Positions 1-13,447 of a DNA stretch of 64,000 nucleotides are shown piece after piece. A model generated the notes under the pieces. The model ran no database searches and was not told the DNA's origin. It was given only the letters and a program-made list of their open reading frames with translations. Source of the stretch: Hybos culiciformis (Eukaryota; Arthropoda; Insecta; Diptera; Hybotidae); NCBI GenBank assembly GCA_964007475.1, contig OZ023273.1:126155812-126219811 (forward strand), in the 5' to 3' direction. The number at the start of each line of letters is the position of its first letter. Position 1 is the first letter of the stretch. A program made the position numbers and the translations under genes.

Positions 1-3000
1 GCTAAAAGAATTGCATGTGTTTATTGAGTTTTATTAAAATATAATTTGAGAACAATTTGATTCGTAATTTGTATGAAAACCCTCAGAACTACACTCTTTC
101 GTTGACTAAAAGAAAACATTTTATAATCAATTTTCGAAAACAAAAAGAGAATTGATATTTCATTTTAAAAACAACAAAATATGACAACAATAAATATCGT
201 AAATCATGAAAATTCATTTCTATTTTGTACTTAAAATTTTCCAAGATAAACTCAAATAATATTTAATAAATGGATATTATTTTTTGAATTTATTTTACAA
301 TATACTTAATTTATAAAATTTTACTGCAAATTTTCTATATAAATCTAATGTTATAAAATATAAATAAAATTGATAATAATAATTTTGCACAAAAAAAAAA
401 GAGTTCCTTAATATATAATATATTGATGTCTAGATGAATATCAATATTAACGTTTGCTTTAACCTTAAACTATAAATAATTTTTTGACGTTTTTCTTCAA
501 ATATTAAGCAAATCATTGACATAATTTATGAACCTTGGACATATGCTTTTTTTTTACTTGATTTTCTTATATTATTGACATTTTCATACAAATACAATAG
601 TTCAAAATGAAAAGTCATTGTGGAAATAAGAATTTTCATTCATTCATTATAATTTTTTTTTTTTAATAAATATAAGTACATATAAATGTCAGATTGAAAA
701 TTCTTTATCTCTATCTATACAATAGAACACAGTGCATGAAATAAAAGGGGTAAATTAAAACTTATTCAATATTATGTGCAGTTTAATATTTTGTGTCACT
801 ACCATTAGCCGCTTGTGCTTCTTTAATTTACAACGCTTTTAGACTTTTTAACATTGAAAAAAAAAAAAAACACAAAATAAAATTCACTATCTATCATTAA
901 AATTTCTTTGCATTTTTCATCCTCATTCAAAATTTTAGAATTTAGAGCTTTTTATAAATTAAAAAAAAAAAAAAAAGGTTAAGTACTTTAGATGAATTTG
1001 ATGTATTTTTACAGTGTGAAAAGTAACTCAAAAATTACAAGACAGCTGAAATGTACTTAATGCATCTTTTTATTATTCTTAAAATTTTGATGAAAAAAAA
1101 AATGTATATAATTGGAACAAATCCAAAAATTTATGACGTTCCATGCAAAAAAAAAAAAATCAGTTTTGTTGATATGTTTGAGCTTTTTTTCTCTTTTGTT
1201 GTTCTTAAAACATAGAACTGTCTGGGCACGATGTTGTAAGAGATAAAATTCACAAAATGATAAATAGAATAAATATGAAAAAAAAAAAATGAAAAACAAA
1301 ATTGTAGTTATTTTTTTTTTTTACATAATATTCATTTGGCTTCTATCACCAGCGCAATGCTAAAAGGTTACATAAAAAATTTCTAACTAACTTTTGAAAC
1401 TAAGTTGAATTTATACAAAACAAAATAAAAAAAAAATAAAAAAAATTATATATTTATAGTTTTTGATGTTTTAAGTACACAACTTTTACAAAATTACACA
1501 TTTCTAACCCTATAAAACTTAATATCGAAGTTAAATTGTCCTTTAACATTTTTAAATAGATTTATGGTCTACATGATATAAGATAAAACATTTTTTTTTT
1601 GTTTTTTAAACTATATAATATTTTTGAATAAAAATTTTGTAATTTTTAGTTTTTCTATTTTGTATCTTTTACTCATTCTTTGGAATGGAAAATTTGTGAA
1701 TTTTATATTTTCAGTAATATGTTTTATACGTACTATTATTATTATCTTGTCATATATATATAACAAAAAATCATATATGATAATTTTGCATGCATTTGGG
1801 TGTTATAGAGTCTGCAAGAATTCTAAAAAATATTGAAGATTGAACTTTAAATCATTAAAAAAGAAAAAAAGAAAAATGAAAAATAAGATACTAAAAATTT
1901 ATATGTAATATACAAAAGATATTTTTGATATTTAAATGATAGTTGCAAGATAAATGTTTAAAAATACACTGAATAATATTTTCTGTCTACATAAGCAATC
2001 TTATAGATAAAAACCTTATGATAACGAACTTTTTAAAAATATAATTTTATGTATTTTGTATGATTCAATCTTTAAGGGCAAAATGAATAATTCAAATTGA
2101 CAAAAAATAATTGCACTTTTGATCATAAAATCTAAAACATTTTAAAATTTGAAGTGTTAAAATTTAGTCTTGGTAAATTTTACTTTCATATTGTTTTTTT
2201 TTTTTTTTAAATTTACATAAAGATGTAGCTATTTTAAAATTTCTTTGCAGATAAAGAAAAACAAATAGGTAAATCTGATAGTTAAATAAATTTTTTTTTT
2301 AAAATTACATTTATAAATCAAAATGTCTTTTTTGGTTCGACAATTTGTTATGAGTAAAATCTTTTCTTCTGACATTAGCACGCACAGAAAAGGATTTTCC
2401 GGCAATAAAAGTGTTAAACATCTTTCTTTAATGACCAAAGTTATAATTAAAAATTTTTGTGAGGATTATTTTTCAATGTTTGTTTGAGTCCATAGTATCT
2501 CGAGTGATTATCTTGAAATGTGTTTATGAATCTTTGATTCAAAAATAACACACAAAAACTAAAAGTTAATATATAAAAATTTAAATTAACAAATTAAGAA
2601 TTATTCTTATTCTATTACAAGAGAATCAAATATTTTTCTAATTCCAATTTTTAATTAATTTTATTTTTTGTTTGAAGAGGAATTTTACTCAAAACTACAA
2701 TTTCTGAGTTTTACAACAAAATAGTTTTATTTATAAAATTCAGAAAACATATAAAATACTAGAAAATGAGTTTCAAATAATATTTTATTTAAAATTGAAT
2801 AAAAGTTCAAAAGCTTTATTACCATTTAAATAATATTTCTATAATATTAAATAAAATTGTTAAAGTTTTTGAGTTTTTTTGTTTTTTTTTTTTTTTAAAT
2901 ATAGACATAAAAAATATGCTGAATGAATAATGTAACAAAAATATTCACATAAAACAATAATGATATATTTCATAAATAAAATTTCTTTTTTTATTATTTA

Positions 3001-6000
3001 AATTACATAATGTACATATATGTATGATACATGTGTATGTATATATATTGTGTACATGAATGTAGTATGTATTAAATAATTTTGAATATATAAAGGACCA
3101 TTAATGTCATCATGTGTAAGACGAGTATTATTATTTTTTGTCACATGAAATCTGTGAAGAGTAAATTTTAATATTTTTTGACATTTAGGTTAAAAAAAAA
3201 AGAAGATAATACGTATTGTATATTATGTAGATATAAATGTTATTTGAAAATAAAAATACATATATACACTTATTACATGTTCTTACAATATGTAAGTTTC
3301 GATTACATGAAATTAAATGAATAAAAGTTTCGAGTAAATTTTAGTAATTTTGTTTATTAAATGGAGAAGAACATTCAAAGTTTGAGTACATCGTAATGGT
3401 GAATTGATGTTGATAATTGATTTAGCTTCAACATCAAGTGTTCAGGAATTTGTTTTTATATCTTTTATAAATTTTTGTACAAAAATTCATTTCAGCAACT
3501 TGCTTGAATAGATAACAAACAGAAAAAAGAAATAACCTTACTGAGTGAGCACAGGGTCATAATAGTTTAATAATTTTTTTCAATTTATAATCAATTTTGT
3601 ACATACGAAACAAAAAAAAGATTATATAGAATCGTAATCCATTTAAAAGAATAGTTTTTAGAACAATCTTTTGATTTATATGAAATACATATGTTTTTAA
3701 ATCCCTTTAACAGAATTAAATTTATAATTTTTTTTTTTTTCATATATTTAACAACATCGCAGCTATTGTGAACATTATTTCATTCTATTGTCATCATAAC
3801 ATTTAGCAAAAGAATATAATAAAAGTTTAGTACTATATGAGTAGGTATTTTTTATACTCATATCTGTATTTAAATATTATTTTTTATAATAAAAAATAAA
3901 AACCATAAATAAAAGTTGCCTTCCCATTGTAATTTAGTTCCATTAAAAAAAAAGGAAAACAAAAAAATTTTTATTTTTATTTTTCAAAAGTTTAAAGTAT
4001 TAATTCTGATAATTTTTTTTTAATTTTAATATCTATACTTACATACATGTAATGTTTTACACACCAAGAGTACATTAAATTTTGAGTATAATGTTACTTT
4101 AAGAGTTTAATTATCATAAAATTTTTCATTTCTTTAATTTAAAAATAAAATAAATGCAATATTTGGAATCTGTTTAGTCCTGAAAAAGATTTAAATAATA
4201 TTCGTAGTAATATTTTTAATTATATAAACAATTCTGAAGTTATCTGAACAAGACCTGAACAAGTTGAATATTGAAGTCAACTTTATTTTCCTTGCGACTG
4301 AAATAACCGTGGTTTTGCTTCTATCTTCGAGATGTTAAGTTTTAAAATACAAAATATTAAACTTAAAGTCTACTCAATTTTCTTTTCACAATTTGCCTTC
4401 TGCAAAAGTTCAAAATTCAATATAAAAGTCTTCTTGTGGAAAAATAATTACGGCGCGTTATTGACTTTATTTTTAATTTCAAATGAAACAAAAAAAAAAA
4501 ATAAATAATGGTAATAAAGTTGAACGAAAAACAAACACAAAAAAAGAAATGTATATTCGAAAGATTTTTACTCTACAGCACAAGTTCAAGTAGATACACT
4601 AATTTTGTTAATTTAACCCCTTTGGGTAAAATGAAAATTAAAAAAAAAAAAAAAGGAAGTACACAAAATAAAAATTATAGTTGCAAAGTGAGTTTATTTG
4701 TTGTGGTTTCAAACAAAAAAAATAAAATAAAAATGTAACAAAAATTTCTAGTTTTTATTTTTACATTTACTAAAGTGTTGTGTATATTACACGATTGTTC
4801 ATATGTATATACCATATAAATATATATATAGTTTCTAGTTTCAGAATCATCAAAAATTCCCCGGTGCATTTGAAAAAAGAAGTTTCTTTAACTTTTCAGC
4901 TTTGACTAGAATCCTTGCAAATATAATGCAAATATATACATATGCAGACTATATATATAAACTGTAAATCCTTGAAATATTAGAAAATTATTTAAAAAAA
5001 TTCTTTTCTAGGATAAAGAGATAAAAAGCATTTAAACATTTTTTTTGTGATACTCCAAGGAAATCAAATTGAGCGGTTATATTCGTATTATATAAATTAA
5101 AATTTGAAAAAAAAAAAAAAAAAATAAAAAATTAACATTTGGTGCAATGGAGAGATTTTTAACAAATTTTCTGTTTTTTAATTATTTGTTGCACTATCAA
5201 ATCAAGCGTTAACTATACTAGAATTTAGTAAATCAAATTAAGGTTTAATTAATCTGGGAATCAAAGTGGGATACGAAATATAACGTAAAAATGTATTAAA
5301 TAGAAAATATAGACCTTAAAACTCTTATAACAACAAATTTTTGCGAACATTTTATCTCTGCAACTAATTATTATTATTATTATTATTTTTTCTTTTTCAC
5401 CTTTAAGAACATTAAACCAACATTATGGTTTTTATAAAAAAGATAATAATGGGCTGTTAAAAGCTTATTAGAAAAAGAAGAATTAAAAATTACACTGAAT
5501 GAAGAAAAGAATTGAGATTTTCTTTCAAGAACTAACTATATTGTATGCAAGAATATTGTACATATATACTCTACTCCACTACGGCTGTAGTAATTATAAC
5601 TATTTATTTTAGTAGAAGTTCAAAATTAAGCATTTTTTTTATGCATATAAAAGATATGGAATTTAAGATAGTTAAAGAGAAACTGCTTATTTTTGTAATT
5701 TAAGTTTTGTTTAGAAAATATGTATATGCAAAATTTCCTGTGCATAGCTAACGGGCTACAAACTATATTAAAAAGTATATATAACAAAAATTCTTTATTT
5801 CATAAATCTTTTTTATGATTTCCTGGAATGTCTTTAACAAAAATAAAAAAAAAAATAAAAATGCATAATCTTTGAAATTATCCACAATTTTATATTATAT
5901 GTGTATAAAAAAACAAAGAAATCTGTCCATTAAAAATTGGTAACCTGGAGCAATTGTATACATATAAGTATACATATATAATAATATCAATGAATAATTG

Positions 6001-8097
6001 AAGTTGAAATTCTTGTCATATTTTAAATTGGGTTATAACATACATTTATTCAAAATATAACAAAAAGAATCACTAAAATTATTGACGAGCATGGTTCCAG
6101 CATGTGCTAAATGACTTTTTGAATATATACAACGGAAAAAATTAGACCTTAATTTAATTTATTTTTATTTCTTTCCTACCTTTTATCCCGATTACGGTAT
6201 CTATCTACTTAAACTTACATCGAAACTACATAGAAAATTGAATTTAATTTTCTGACTTTTTTGGCATCAATCTAACGATTAACAATTTTTTAGCCTTGTA
6301 AAAATATACTTTTGGCGAAATGCAATAAAAATTATACTTTTCAAATGTCAAATTTTTGTAGATATATGAAAATAATTTCGACATTTGGAAAATGGTTCTA
6401 TACACATTATTTAGATTACGCAAAAATGTCTTCTAACACATTCTTGTATTATAAACTATTGAACATTGAACTGATAAATTTGAATTATTATTTTATTAAA
6501 TACAGAAAGATGGAAATTGTTAAAAAGAAAAGAATTAACATAGATGTGCAACGATAATTATTGACTAGGTTATAGTATTGGTGTATATTTAATCAAAATC
6601 ATAGTTTAATACTATATTTATATTTTTCAATTTTTGTTAGTACAATATTAATTTTTTAACATATTTACTAGTAAAAATTTCTTTCATGGTCGATGTTACT
6701 GATTTTTCTTAAAAAAACTACTATTTTTAAACTTTATTCAAAATTAGAAATGAATTGTTGAATTATTTTACATATTAAAATTAGTTGAGTGAAACGTAAT
6801 TTTGACATTAGAATGTTTTCTTGATGAAAAAAATAACCTTTTATTAAGTGTTCGAAATTTTCTTCTCATACGTATAATAAAGCGATCTGATTGACTTTCA
6901 CCACTATTTAAAAATTAAACTAGAAAAAAAACACAAAAAACTACAAACAATAGATGTGATTACATTCATTTTTATTTCTTATGAATTAAATATATATGAT
7001 ACATGCAGAAAATTTATGTTAGAAAACTCCTATAATGTCTAATGCCAATCGAAATGTTAATAAAAAATTAAAATTTTTCCAAAAATATGGTGTAGGTGTC
7101 TTTGCCAAATTTAATATCCATTATTGCACAATTTTATTAAATTTAATTTTCTAAAAAATATATAAATTTATGTATTTGAAAATATATCATAAAAAAAAAA
7201 TTGACGTTCAAAAGAAAAATCGGACTATTTCAATAAAGAAATAAATTCAGTACAACGTAACTATAAATTAAATAGTATTTAAGGTCAAAGGATTTTTGAA
7301 CATCTGGATTCTGTTATAGAGCACCATAGGAAAAATGAACAAAAAATATGTAGATTGCCAAAAATCCAATTAACTTTACTTTTTATTTTGGCACAAAAAT
7401 ATTAAAAAGGAACGACAGTTTTCGTACTAGAAAAATTAAGTTGGTTCAAATAAAGTTGTATCCTTGTAAAAAAAAATTTCAGAAAAAAGTTTAAATAGTT
7501 TTATGCTGGTTTCATTACACAAAACTTACTCAAAATAAATTAATATAAATCTTAAATAATAAAAGATACCAAGTACAGTGTTTACTAAAAAAAATTGGAT
7601 TTTAAGGATGACAGAAATTATAAAACATTTATATGTGTTGTGACAAAAGCTTTGCAATTCACCTAGTCGCATTGTCTTGATCTTAGGTATTTTATCATTG
7701 ATGAATTGAAATAATTTAACGAATATTGATATCGTAAATATATATGCTAACACTTCTTCACTCTTTGATTTTATATATACTATACATATATTTTTAATAT
7801 AAAATAACATAGGAACAAATTATACAAATATGTATAATTGGAATAAATTTTAGAAATTGGAATATAAATTTTTTGATTCTATATATACACTGAATAACAA
7901 AAATAATTTTAAATTCATGTTCATTTTAAATTAGTAAATTATGTTTTCTTAATTTCTTGGCGCAAATTGTCTTAGTTAGTTTTTTTTTTCATTCCTTATT
8001 TTTGCCAGAGCTTATTTTCGAAATTTATAGGTGTATTACGTCTTCCTCTTTTAATTTGATAAAATAATTTAATTTAATTTTTTTTTTTTAAATAATA
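1..8097 (-). other. AT-rich region, probably continuing CadN intron
   Basis: No cadherin exon, RNA gene or mobile element is recognisable in these 8 kb. The sequence holds homopolymers, an ATT trinucleotide array near 5369-5390, and open frames of at most about 95 codons with intron-like composition (for example 6312-6557 plus and 7526-7810 minus). Since the gene must continue toward lower coordinates and exon 8 ends in an open phase, this is inferred to be intron. Confidence 0.6.
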
Positions 8098-8125
8098 GGG
8101 TAAACTACCCAGTGATCGGCACCCT
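8098..8125 (+). repeat. Left terminal inverted repeat of the transposon
   Basis: 28 bp starting GGGTAAACTACC, differing from the right end at two positions. TA precedes it at 8096-8097. Confidence 0.85.
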
Positions 8126-8511
8126 TAAGAGAAATCCAAAACTAAAATCTGTGTAATTTAGAGAATATAAATGCGATTTTATATTTTTTTGTCTTAATCG
8201 ATTCTTTAATATCTTGGCTATATGCATGTGAAAAAATTATTTGATTTATTTAACACAAAAATAAAAATTAAATCAAAATAATTAAAAAAACAAATTTTTC
8301 AGTGATCGGTACCTCTGTTCCCAGTGATCGGCACTTATATTTTTCAATGATCGGCATCCTAAAAAACGTATATTTTTACATCAAAAAACAATTTTTTTAG
8401 TTCATCTATTTTCTTTTGAAATAAAATATTTAAATTATAAAATATCACAATTAAATTCATTTTTAATTTTAAGTACTGAATAAAAGCATTTTGAAGGGAT
8501 TGGGGTCTAAA

Positions 8512-8710
8512 CCCCGGAAGCCAAAACGCCGAGTACAAAATCCCGAAAGATCCGAAAACAAAATCCCGGAAGATAAAATCCCGGAAGCCAAAATCCTGCA
8601 AAACAAAATCACTGAAGTTAAAATCCCGGAATGACAAAACCCTGGAAACCAAAATCCCGCAAGGACAAATTCCCGGAAACCAAAAAACCGGGGGGACAAA
8701 ATTCCGGAAA
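8512..8710 (+). repeat. Left array of CCCGGAA units inside the transposon
   Basis: Irregular tandem units of the form AAAATCCCGGAAGCC spaced mostly 15-25 bp apart, with at least five exact CCCGGAA copies and many degenerate ones. The array at 8905-9115 is its inverse, so the transcript or single strand could fold back. Confidence 0.8.
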
Positions 8711-8736
8711 TTTTAATTTGGAAGAAAAAATTAATT

Positions 8737-8907
8737 GCGGGGCTTCAGGGGTTAAAACCTCCTTTTTCGCAACCTAACCCATGGCTACGCGAGCTAAAGT
8801 ATTGTCTTTATGGTCTTCAGGGATTAAAACCCTATTTTTTCGCAACATAGTCCATTGTTACGCGCGAACCAAAGTGTCCCTGCGGGGCTTTAGAGATTAA
8901 AACCTCC
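8737..8907 (+). repeat. Central 72-bp direct repeat, about 2.4 copies
   Basis: The anchor CTTCAGGG(G/A)TTAAAACC begins at 8743 and again at 8815, and a third partial copy (CTTTAGAGATTAAAACC) begins at 8888, giving a period of 72-73 bp. Copies also share CGCAAC and TACGCG blocks. It sits between the two inverted CCCGGAA arrays. Confidence 0.8.
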
Positions 8908-9115
8908 GGGATTATGTCTTTTCGGGATTTCAGGTTCCGGGATTTAGTGTTTTGGGGATTTTGATGGGATTTCGTCTTTCCGGGATTCTAACTTCCGGGA
9001 TTTGTGAATCCGGGATTGTGATTTCCGGGATATTAACTTCCGGGATTGTGATTTCCGGGATTTAGGGAAACGGGAAAAAACATTTTCCGGGATTTCGTAC
9101 CTCCGGGACTTTCGA
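8905..9115 (-). repeat. Right array of TTCCGGGAT units inside the transposon
   Basis: About a dozen units around TTCCGGGAT spaced about 15-25 bp apart, the reverse complement of the left-array motif. Several are exact. Together with the left array it forms long imperfect inverted arms. Confidence 0.8.
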
Positions 9116-9775
9116 CTCCGAGCATTAGACCGGCTGCCATTTTGAAGATCATGTTCGAAGTACTTTTTCGTATAAACGCATTTTGATTATGGGCTTTTAA
9201 GATTTCTAGAATTCGGCATTTTGTCATAAAACCTATAAAAATAATACATATTTCAGACCCATTTCCGTCATAGGACCAAAAAAATAAAGGAAAATTGCCA
9301 TTAGTGGCACTATGACGATAATTGGATAAAAAATTTACCGAAAAAATTCCCAGTAGTCGGCATTATGCCGATCATTGAAAAATCAAGTTTTTTAATGCCA
9401 ATAGGTAGCATCCCAATTATTTAATTAAATACATCTTTTTTTTATAAATCGTATTAGTTATTTAAAATTATAATATTTATTCTTTTTATTAATCAAAATT
9501 ATTTGTTTCTAGGTAACATAGTATTAAAATAAATAAAGAAAATACTAACCGCTTGCCTTACCAAAAACTTAAGAAAACTATGTTTTTTTTTCTCATTGAA
9601 ACTTTCTTGCGTTCAACTCTAATTATTTCATAAGACTGAAGAGATGTTACAAAAACATCTTAATGAGAAAGAAAGAGAAAATAAGCAAGTACAAAATAAA
9701 TTTATTATTTTCTTTCTTTTATCGCTCAATTTCTTAAAAAATGGTTTTTTCTATTTGAAGTGCCGATCACTGGAG

Positions 9776-9803
9776 GGGGTGCCGATCACTAGGTAGTTTA
9801 CCC
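9776..9803 (-). repeat. Right terminal inverted repeat of the transposon
   Basis: Inverted copy of the left end, finishing GGTAGTTTACCC and followed by TA at 9804-9805. A second AGTGATCGGCAC copy lies just inside at about 9759-9771. Confidence 0.85.
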
Positions 9804-12800
9804 TACATAATTGAGTTCGTTAAGGAGAAAGTTTATTTTTTAAATACAAAAAAAAAAAAAAAAAAATTAACTAAGTAAAAAAAAAGGAAATTTTATAAAA
9901 AAAAAAAAACTTTTTATTACTTTTTATACTCTTTATTAGCACTTTTTCTGTTAAACTCCAGAAAAATAATGTATTTTCATCTTATTTTATAAAATTTTTT
10001 TTTCATCTTTAAAATGAGTCTAGAAATCCCAAAATTAAAATGGTACGTGACTTATTCTTTGAAAATATTTCATTTTTAAAAAATAAGAGAGAAAAAAAAA
10101 AAATATGTTTAATGCCCAAATAATTGAATTCTGAAAATTTTGAAATAATAGAGAAAATCATTAAAGAAATTAAATGCATTGAAAAACTTTATCTTTTATC
10201 TAATATCGACCATATATAATAAAGGGCGCGTTTTATCTTCATATATCAAACTTTTATACATATATGTGTATTATAAGTTCCCTTAAGTAGACTAGAGCAC
10301 TGTTAATCAATATAGTGTATATATGGAATTGGAAACCCTTTAGGCAAAATGAGTTTATCCTTTTAGAGATGGATAATAATATATAAAAAAGTGTGTTAAA
10401 AATATATTAGTTACTTCAGCTTTTTTCCTATGGGTTGTGTAAAAGTTATTCGGTGTTATTATTAACACTATAGATATTTTATTTAAAAAGTATTTTCAAA
10501 CAAAAGATTTCCTGTATTTTCAAAAATTTATTAAAATTATATACATTGTTGTTTATGAAAGTACAAATTTAATTTTCAAAACAAAGGGAAACTTAAAGAA
10601 CTTGTTAAGTTAGAAACCACACAAAAACAATTTTTAAATAATAATATTCAAATATTAATTGCAACTATATGGTGTCCCGCTGAATTAGGCATTGGGCTCT
10701 TTTAAATGTGATAACCATATTCGAACGAAATATTTCCCATAAGCAGATTTCTATTAAAATTTATTTTTTTTTAATATTTTCTGGCAAATTCTAATTTTGA
10801 AAACTTAAATCACAAAAATATTGAGCGTTATAAGAATGATTTAAGAGGCTTTTATATTTTATCTACAATTTTTTTATATATCTTATTGTTTTCTGTTTGT
10901 TTATTATAATTTGAATGCTGTGAAAAATAATAATGGTTTAAAAAAAATTTTTTTGTGGAGAATAAAAAAAAACAAACACAAAAAATTAAAAATAAGTAAT
11001 AAAAATAATGAATGACAATATTCGTATACATTTTCTTCGTTAAATTTAATAGTTAAAAAAAAATAATGTATTTATAGGACAAAAAAAGAAGTCCCTTAAT
11101 AATATATTGCCATTACATTTTTGGGATAAATTCAAATTTTATATGAAAATTTTAATTAGAATTTTGTTCTTTTGTCGTTTATCTTATATATATGTTAGTT
11201 CTATGTTCTATGTAAATTAATATAATTTTAGTTTCATGATTAAAAAAGTTCTTTGATCCTGTGGAAAACTTATATTTTTGTAGAAAATTCATTCCATTAT
11301 AATAACTTGTCATTTTTTTTTTTTCGGAAAAGTATCTCTATTAACTTAACAAATTTTTGTATCGTGTGGACATAATAATTTCATTGTAGACTTGACAAAT
11401 TACCCCGCTCTTAGCTATAATTTCATATTATTCTGTTCAGAATAATAAAAATGAAAGATTTATTCCATTTTTTATTCATATTATTTTTATTTCTTTTTTT
11501 TGTCGTTTTTAAGAAAACTTATTCAAGAAAATTTGGAAAATTTTTCTTTTTCTTTTTTCTTGAGGAAGATAAAAATAAATTTGATGTATAATTATGCGTA
11601 TATGATGATAACAGAAAATTTATTATTTTATGAATTATAATCATAAAAAAAAATAAAAAATGTGTGTAAATATGGTTTTTAATGTAAAATTAAAAAATCA
11701 AATATTTCTCTTTTCGTAACAATTTAACATCTTTTTACACAAAAATGTACATCAGCAGTGGGAAATAAAAAAAAAAAAAAAATTAGAAAAAAAAAAAAAG
11801 AAGTTAAATAAGATTTTAATTTTTACAAATATACTTTTTGATAAAAAAAAAAAAAAAAAAACTTTTTTAATTGGATTAAATATTTCCAGATGGTGTAATT
11901 TTTATTCGTGTTTAAAACACTTCTGGAAAAATATCCTGTATGCGATTTTTATTTTTTTTTTTACGTTCATAAATAAAAACATATTCTTATTTGCATTAAA
12001 TGTTAATTTTTTTTTTTTTTTGTAATAAAAATGACTAGAAAAATTATGTGATGTAAAACATATGTACATATGAATGAATATGTAAATGGAAGAAAATATG
12101 TTTGTGCAAAATTGATAATAAAAATACAAACATTTTTGAATTACTAAGGAAATTAATTTTCGTTTATTTTTATTTTTTGAACATATGAACGTTATGTCTA
12201 TACAAATATTTTAATTTTGGTTTATAGTGTTGTTTTGTAATTTATTCGCATATGTTTTATGCACAAAATCTATATTATATGGGCAAAGTTTTGTATAATT
12301 TTTATATTATGTTTTTTTGAAATTTTCTAGAATCTTTTTTATTCATTTTAGAATTTTTTAGAGGAATTCTGAAACTCTTTACATTTTTTTCAATTCAATT
12401 CAGAAGAGATTAGAAACTTGAATAATGTGTGAGTTATAGCGAAAATTATATATAATTTACAGAACTTTACTTACAGGACAAATTCAACAAAATATTGTCT
12501 CACAAGATATTAATGCATTGATTCTTTAGTGAATTTCTGTACAAACCTAACCACACGTCTTAATAAAAACGTCACCAGACTGAAATTTGTTCTTAGTAAA
12601 CTTCTATAGATTAATAGTTAATAGTAAACATATTCAGGGAAATGTTATTCATTTTAGAGTTTTTAAATAAAATTTTTGGTCGCGAACATCAACCCAATAC
12701 CCAAAATGCTGTATAAGATATCGACAATATGACGACGGACGATATTGCAGTTTGTTTTGACAACATATTTCTAGTACATTTTCACATAATTCATGCACAA

Positions 12801-13257
12801 TATTACTTTATTTACCTAAAAAAGGTAAAATAAAATTGAAACACTATTTATCTCTTATAAACTTAATCTACTCACTTATATGAAGTTCTGAAAAAAATAA
12901 TAATAGAAATAAAATATTATTTTTATTTTCATATATAGAAAAAGTTTCTATATAAATTTTATTTTTTTTTTCAGACATATGTTTCAGAAATATTAAAAAA
13001 ATAAAATATTTAACTTCAATTAAGATTTTATAAGGTTTTATTTATTTTCTTCTTCCACAAAACTATAATAAATTTCTCCACCATATTTTATGGTAATTTT
13101 CTTCACACATTTTGAATACTTTATATTTGTGTATATATGAAAAACTTTATCGTTTTTATTTTATATTCAATTTTTATTTTATTTTTTTTTTATATATTTG
13201 ATATTTAATTAAAAAAAAATAAAATAAAAGTTATTAAAAAATGTGGCTACGACTTAC
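9804..13257 (-). other. CadN: CadN intron downstream of exon 8, part next to the exon
   Basis: Begins with a consensus GTAAGT donor at 13257-13252 and continues past the transposon to the window edge. It is AT-rich with A/T runs. A patch at 12640-12835 is less biased and holds a plus-strand frame of about 63 codons interrupted once, possibly a coding relic. Nothing else is recognisable. Confidence 0.7.
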
Positions 13258-13447
13258 CTCAACTCTTATGGTTAAATTATATTCCTTAATGCTTTCAAAA
13301 TCCAATGGATGATTAACTTTTATATCGGCCCATGTGTCACCGTTTTCCGGTCTTTGTTGCAAATAAAATGTATGCATTTTGTTTGTTTGTGCTGTAGATC
13401 CTGGCATTAAACGATAAAAAACTGTAGGATTTCCTTCTATTCCAGAG
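13258..13447 (-). CDS. CadN: CadN exon 8: last coding exon in the window
   Basis: Encodes the split Ser and 63 further residues: SSGIEGNPTVFYRLMPGST, AQTNKMHTFYLQQRPENGDT, WADIKVNHPLDFESIKEYNL, TIRVE. I place the acceptor at TTTAG (13449-13448), because C after AG restores the Ser codon begun in exon 7 and gives the conserved SSGIEG. The alternative AG five bases upstream would break the frame. The donor is a perfect GTAAGT (13257-13252), phase 0 out. Residues upstream of Ser in the raw ORF are intronic. HPLDFES stands where the LDRE motif belongs, and YNLT is an N-glycosylation sequon. The next exon is not found in the 13.2 kb that follow and presumably lies beyond the window. Confidence 0.95.

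Larger units (their letters stand above)
8098..9803. mobile_element. Non-autonomous DNA transposon, 28-bp TIRs, TA flanks, inverted internal arrays
   Basis: The ends are inverted copies over 28 bp with 26 matches: the left begins GGGTAAACTACCCAGTGATC and the right, read inward, GGGTAAACTACCTAGTGATC. Each is flanked by TA (8096-8097 and 9804-9805), the duplication typical of Tc1/mariner-type elements. The terminal core AGTGATCGGCAC recurs subterminally on both sides (for example near 8301, 8323, 8347, 9350-9375 and 9759). Inside lie two inverted arrays of a CCCGGAA-containing unit (about 8512-8710 and 8905-9115) around a 72-bp direct repeat (about 8737-8907). There is no transposase; open frames across the arrays are repeat artefacts. 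The interior is much richer in GC than the surroundings, suggesting recent arrival. The family is unassigned. Confidence 0.85.

Noticed and set aside
6312..6557. Plus-strand 81-codon frame
   Set aside because: Low-complexity Lys/Asn/Ile composition typical of this AT-rich intron; no family resemblance.
8359..8699. Two overlapping minus-strand frames with RDF/GF-rich repeats
   Set aside because: The periodic residues are translations of the CCCGGAA tandem array inside the transposon; no start context or conserved domain.
9033..9227. Minus-strand 64-codon frame
   Set aside because: Overlaps the right TTCCGGGAT array of the same transposon; repeat artefact.
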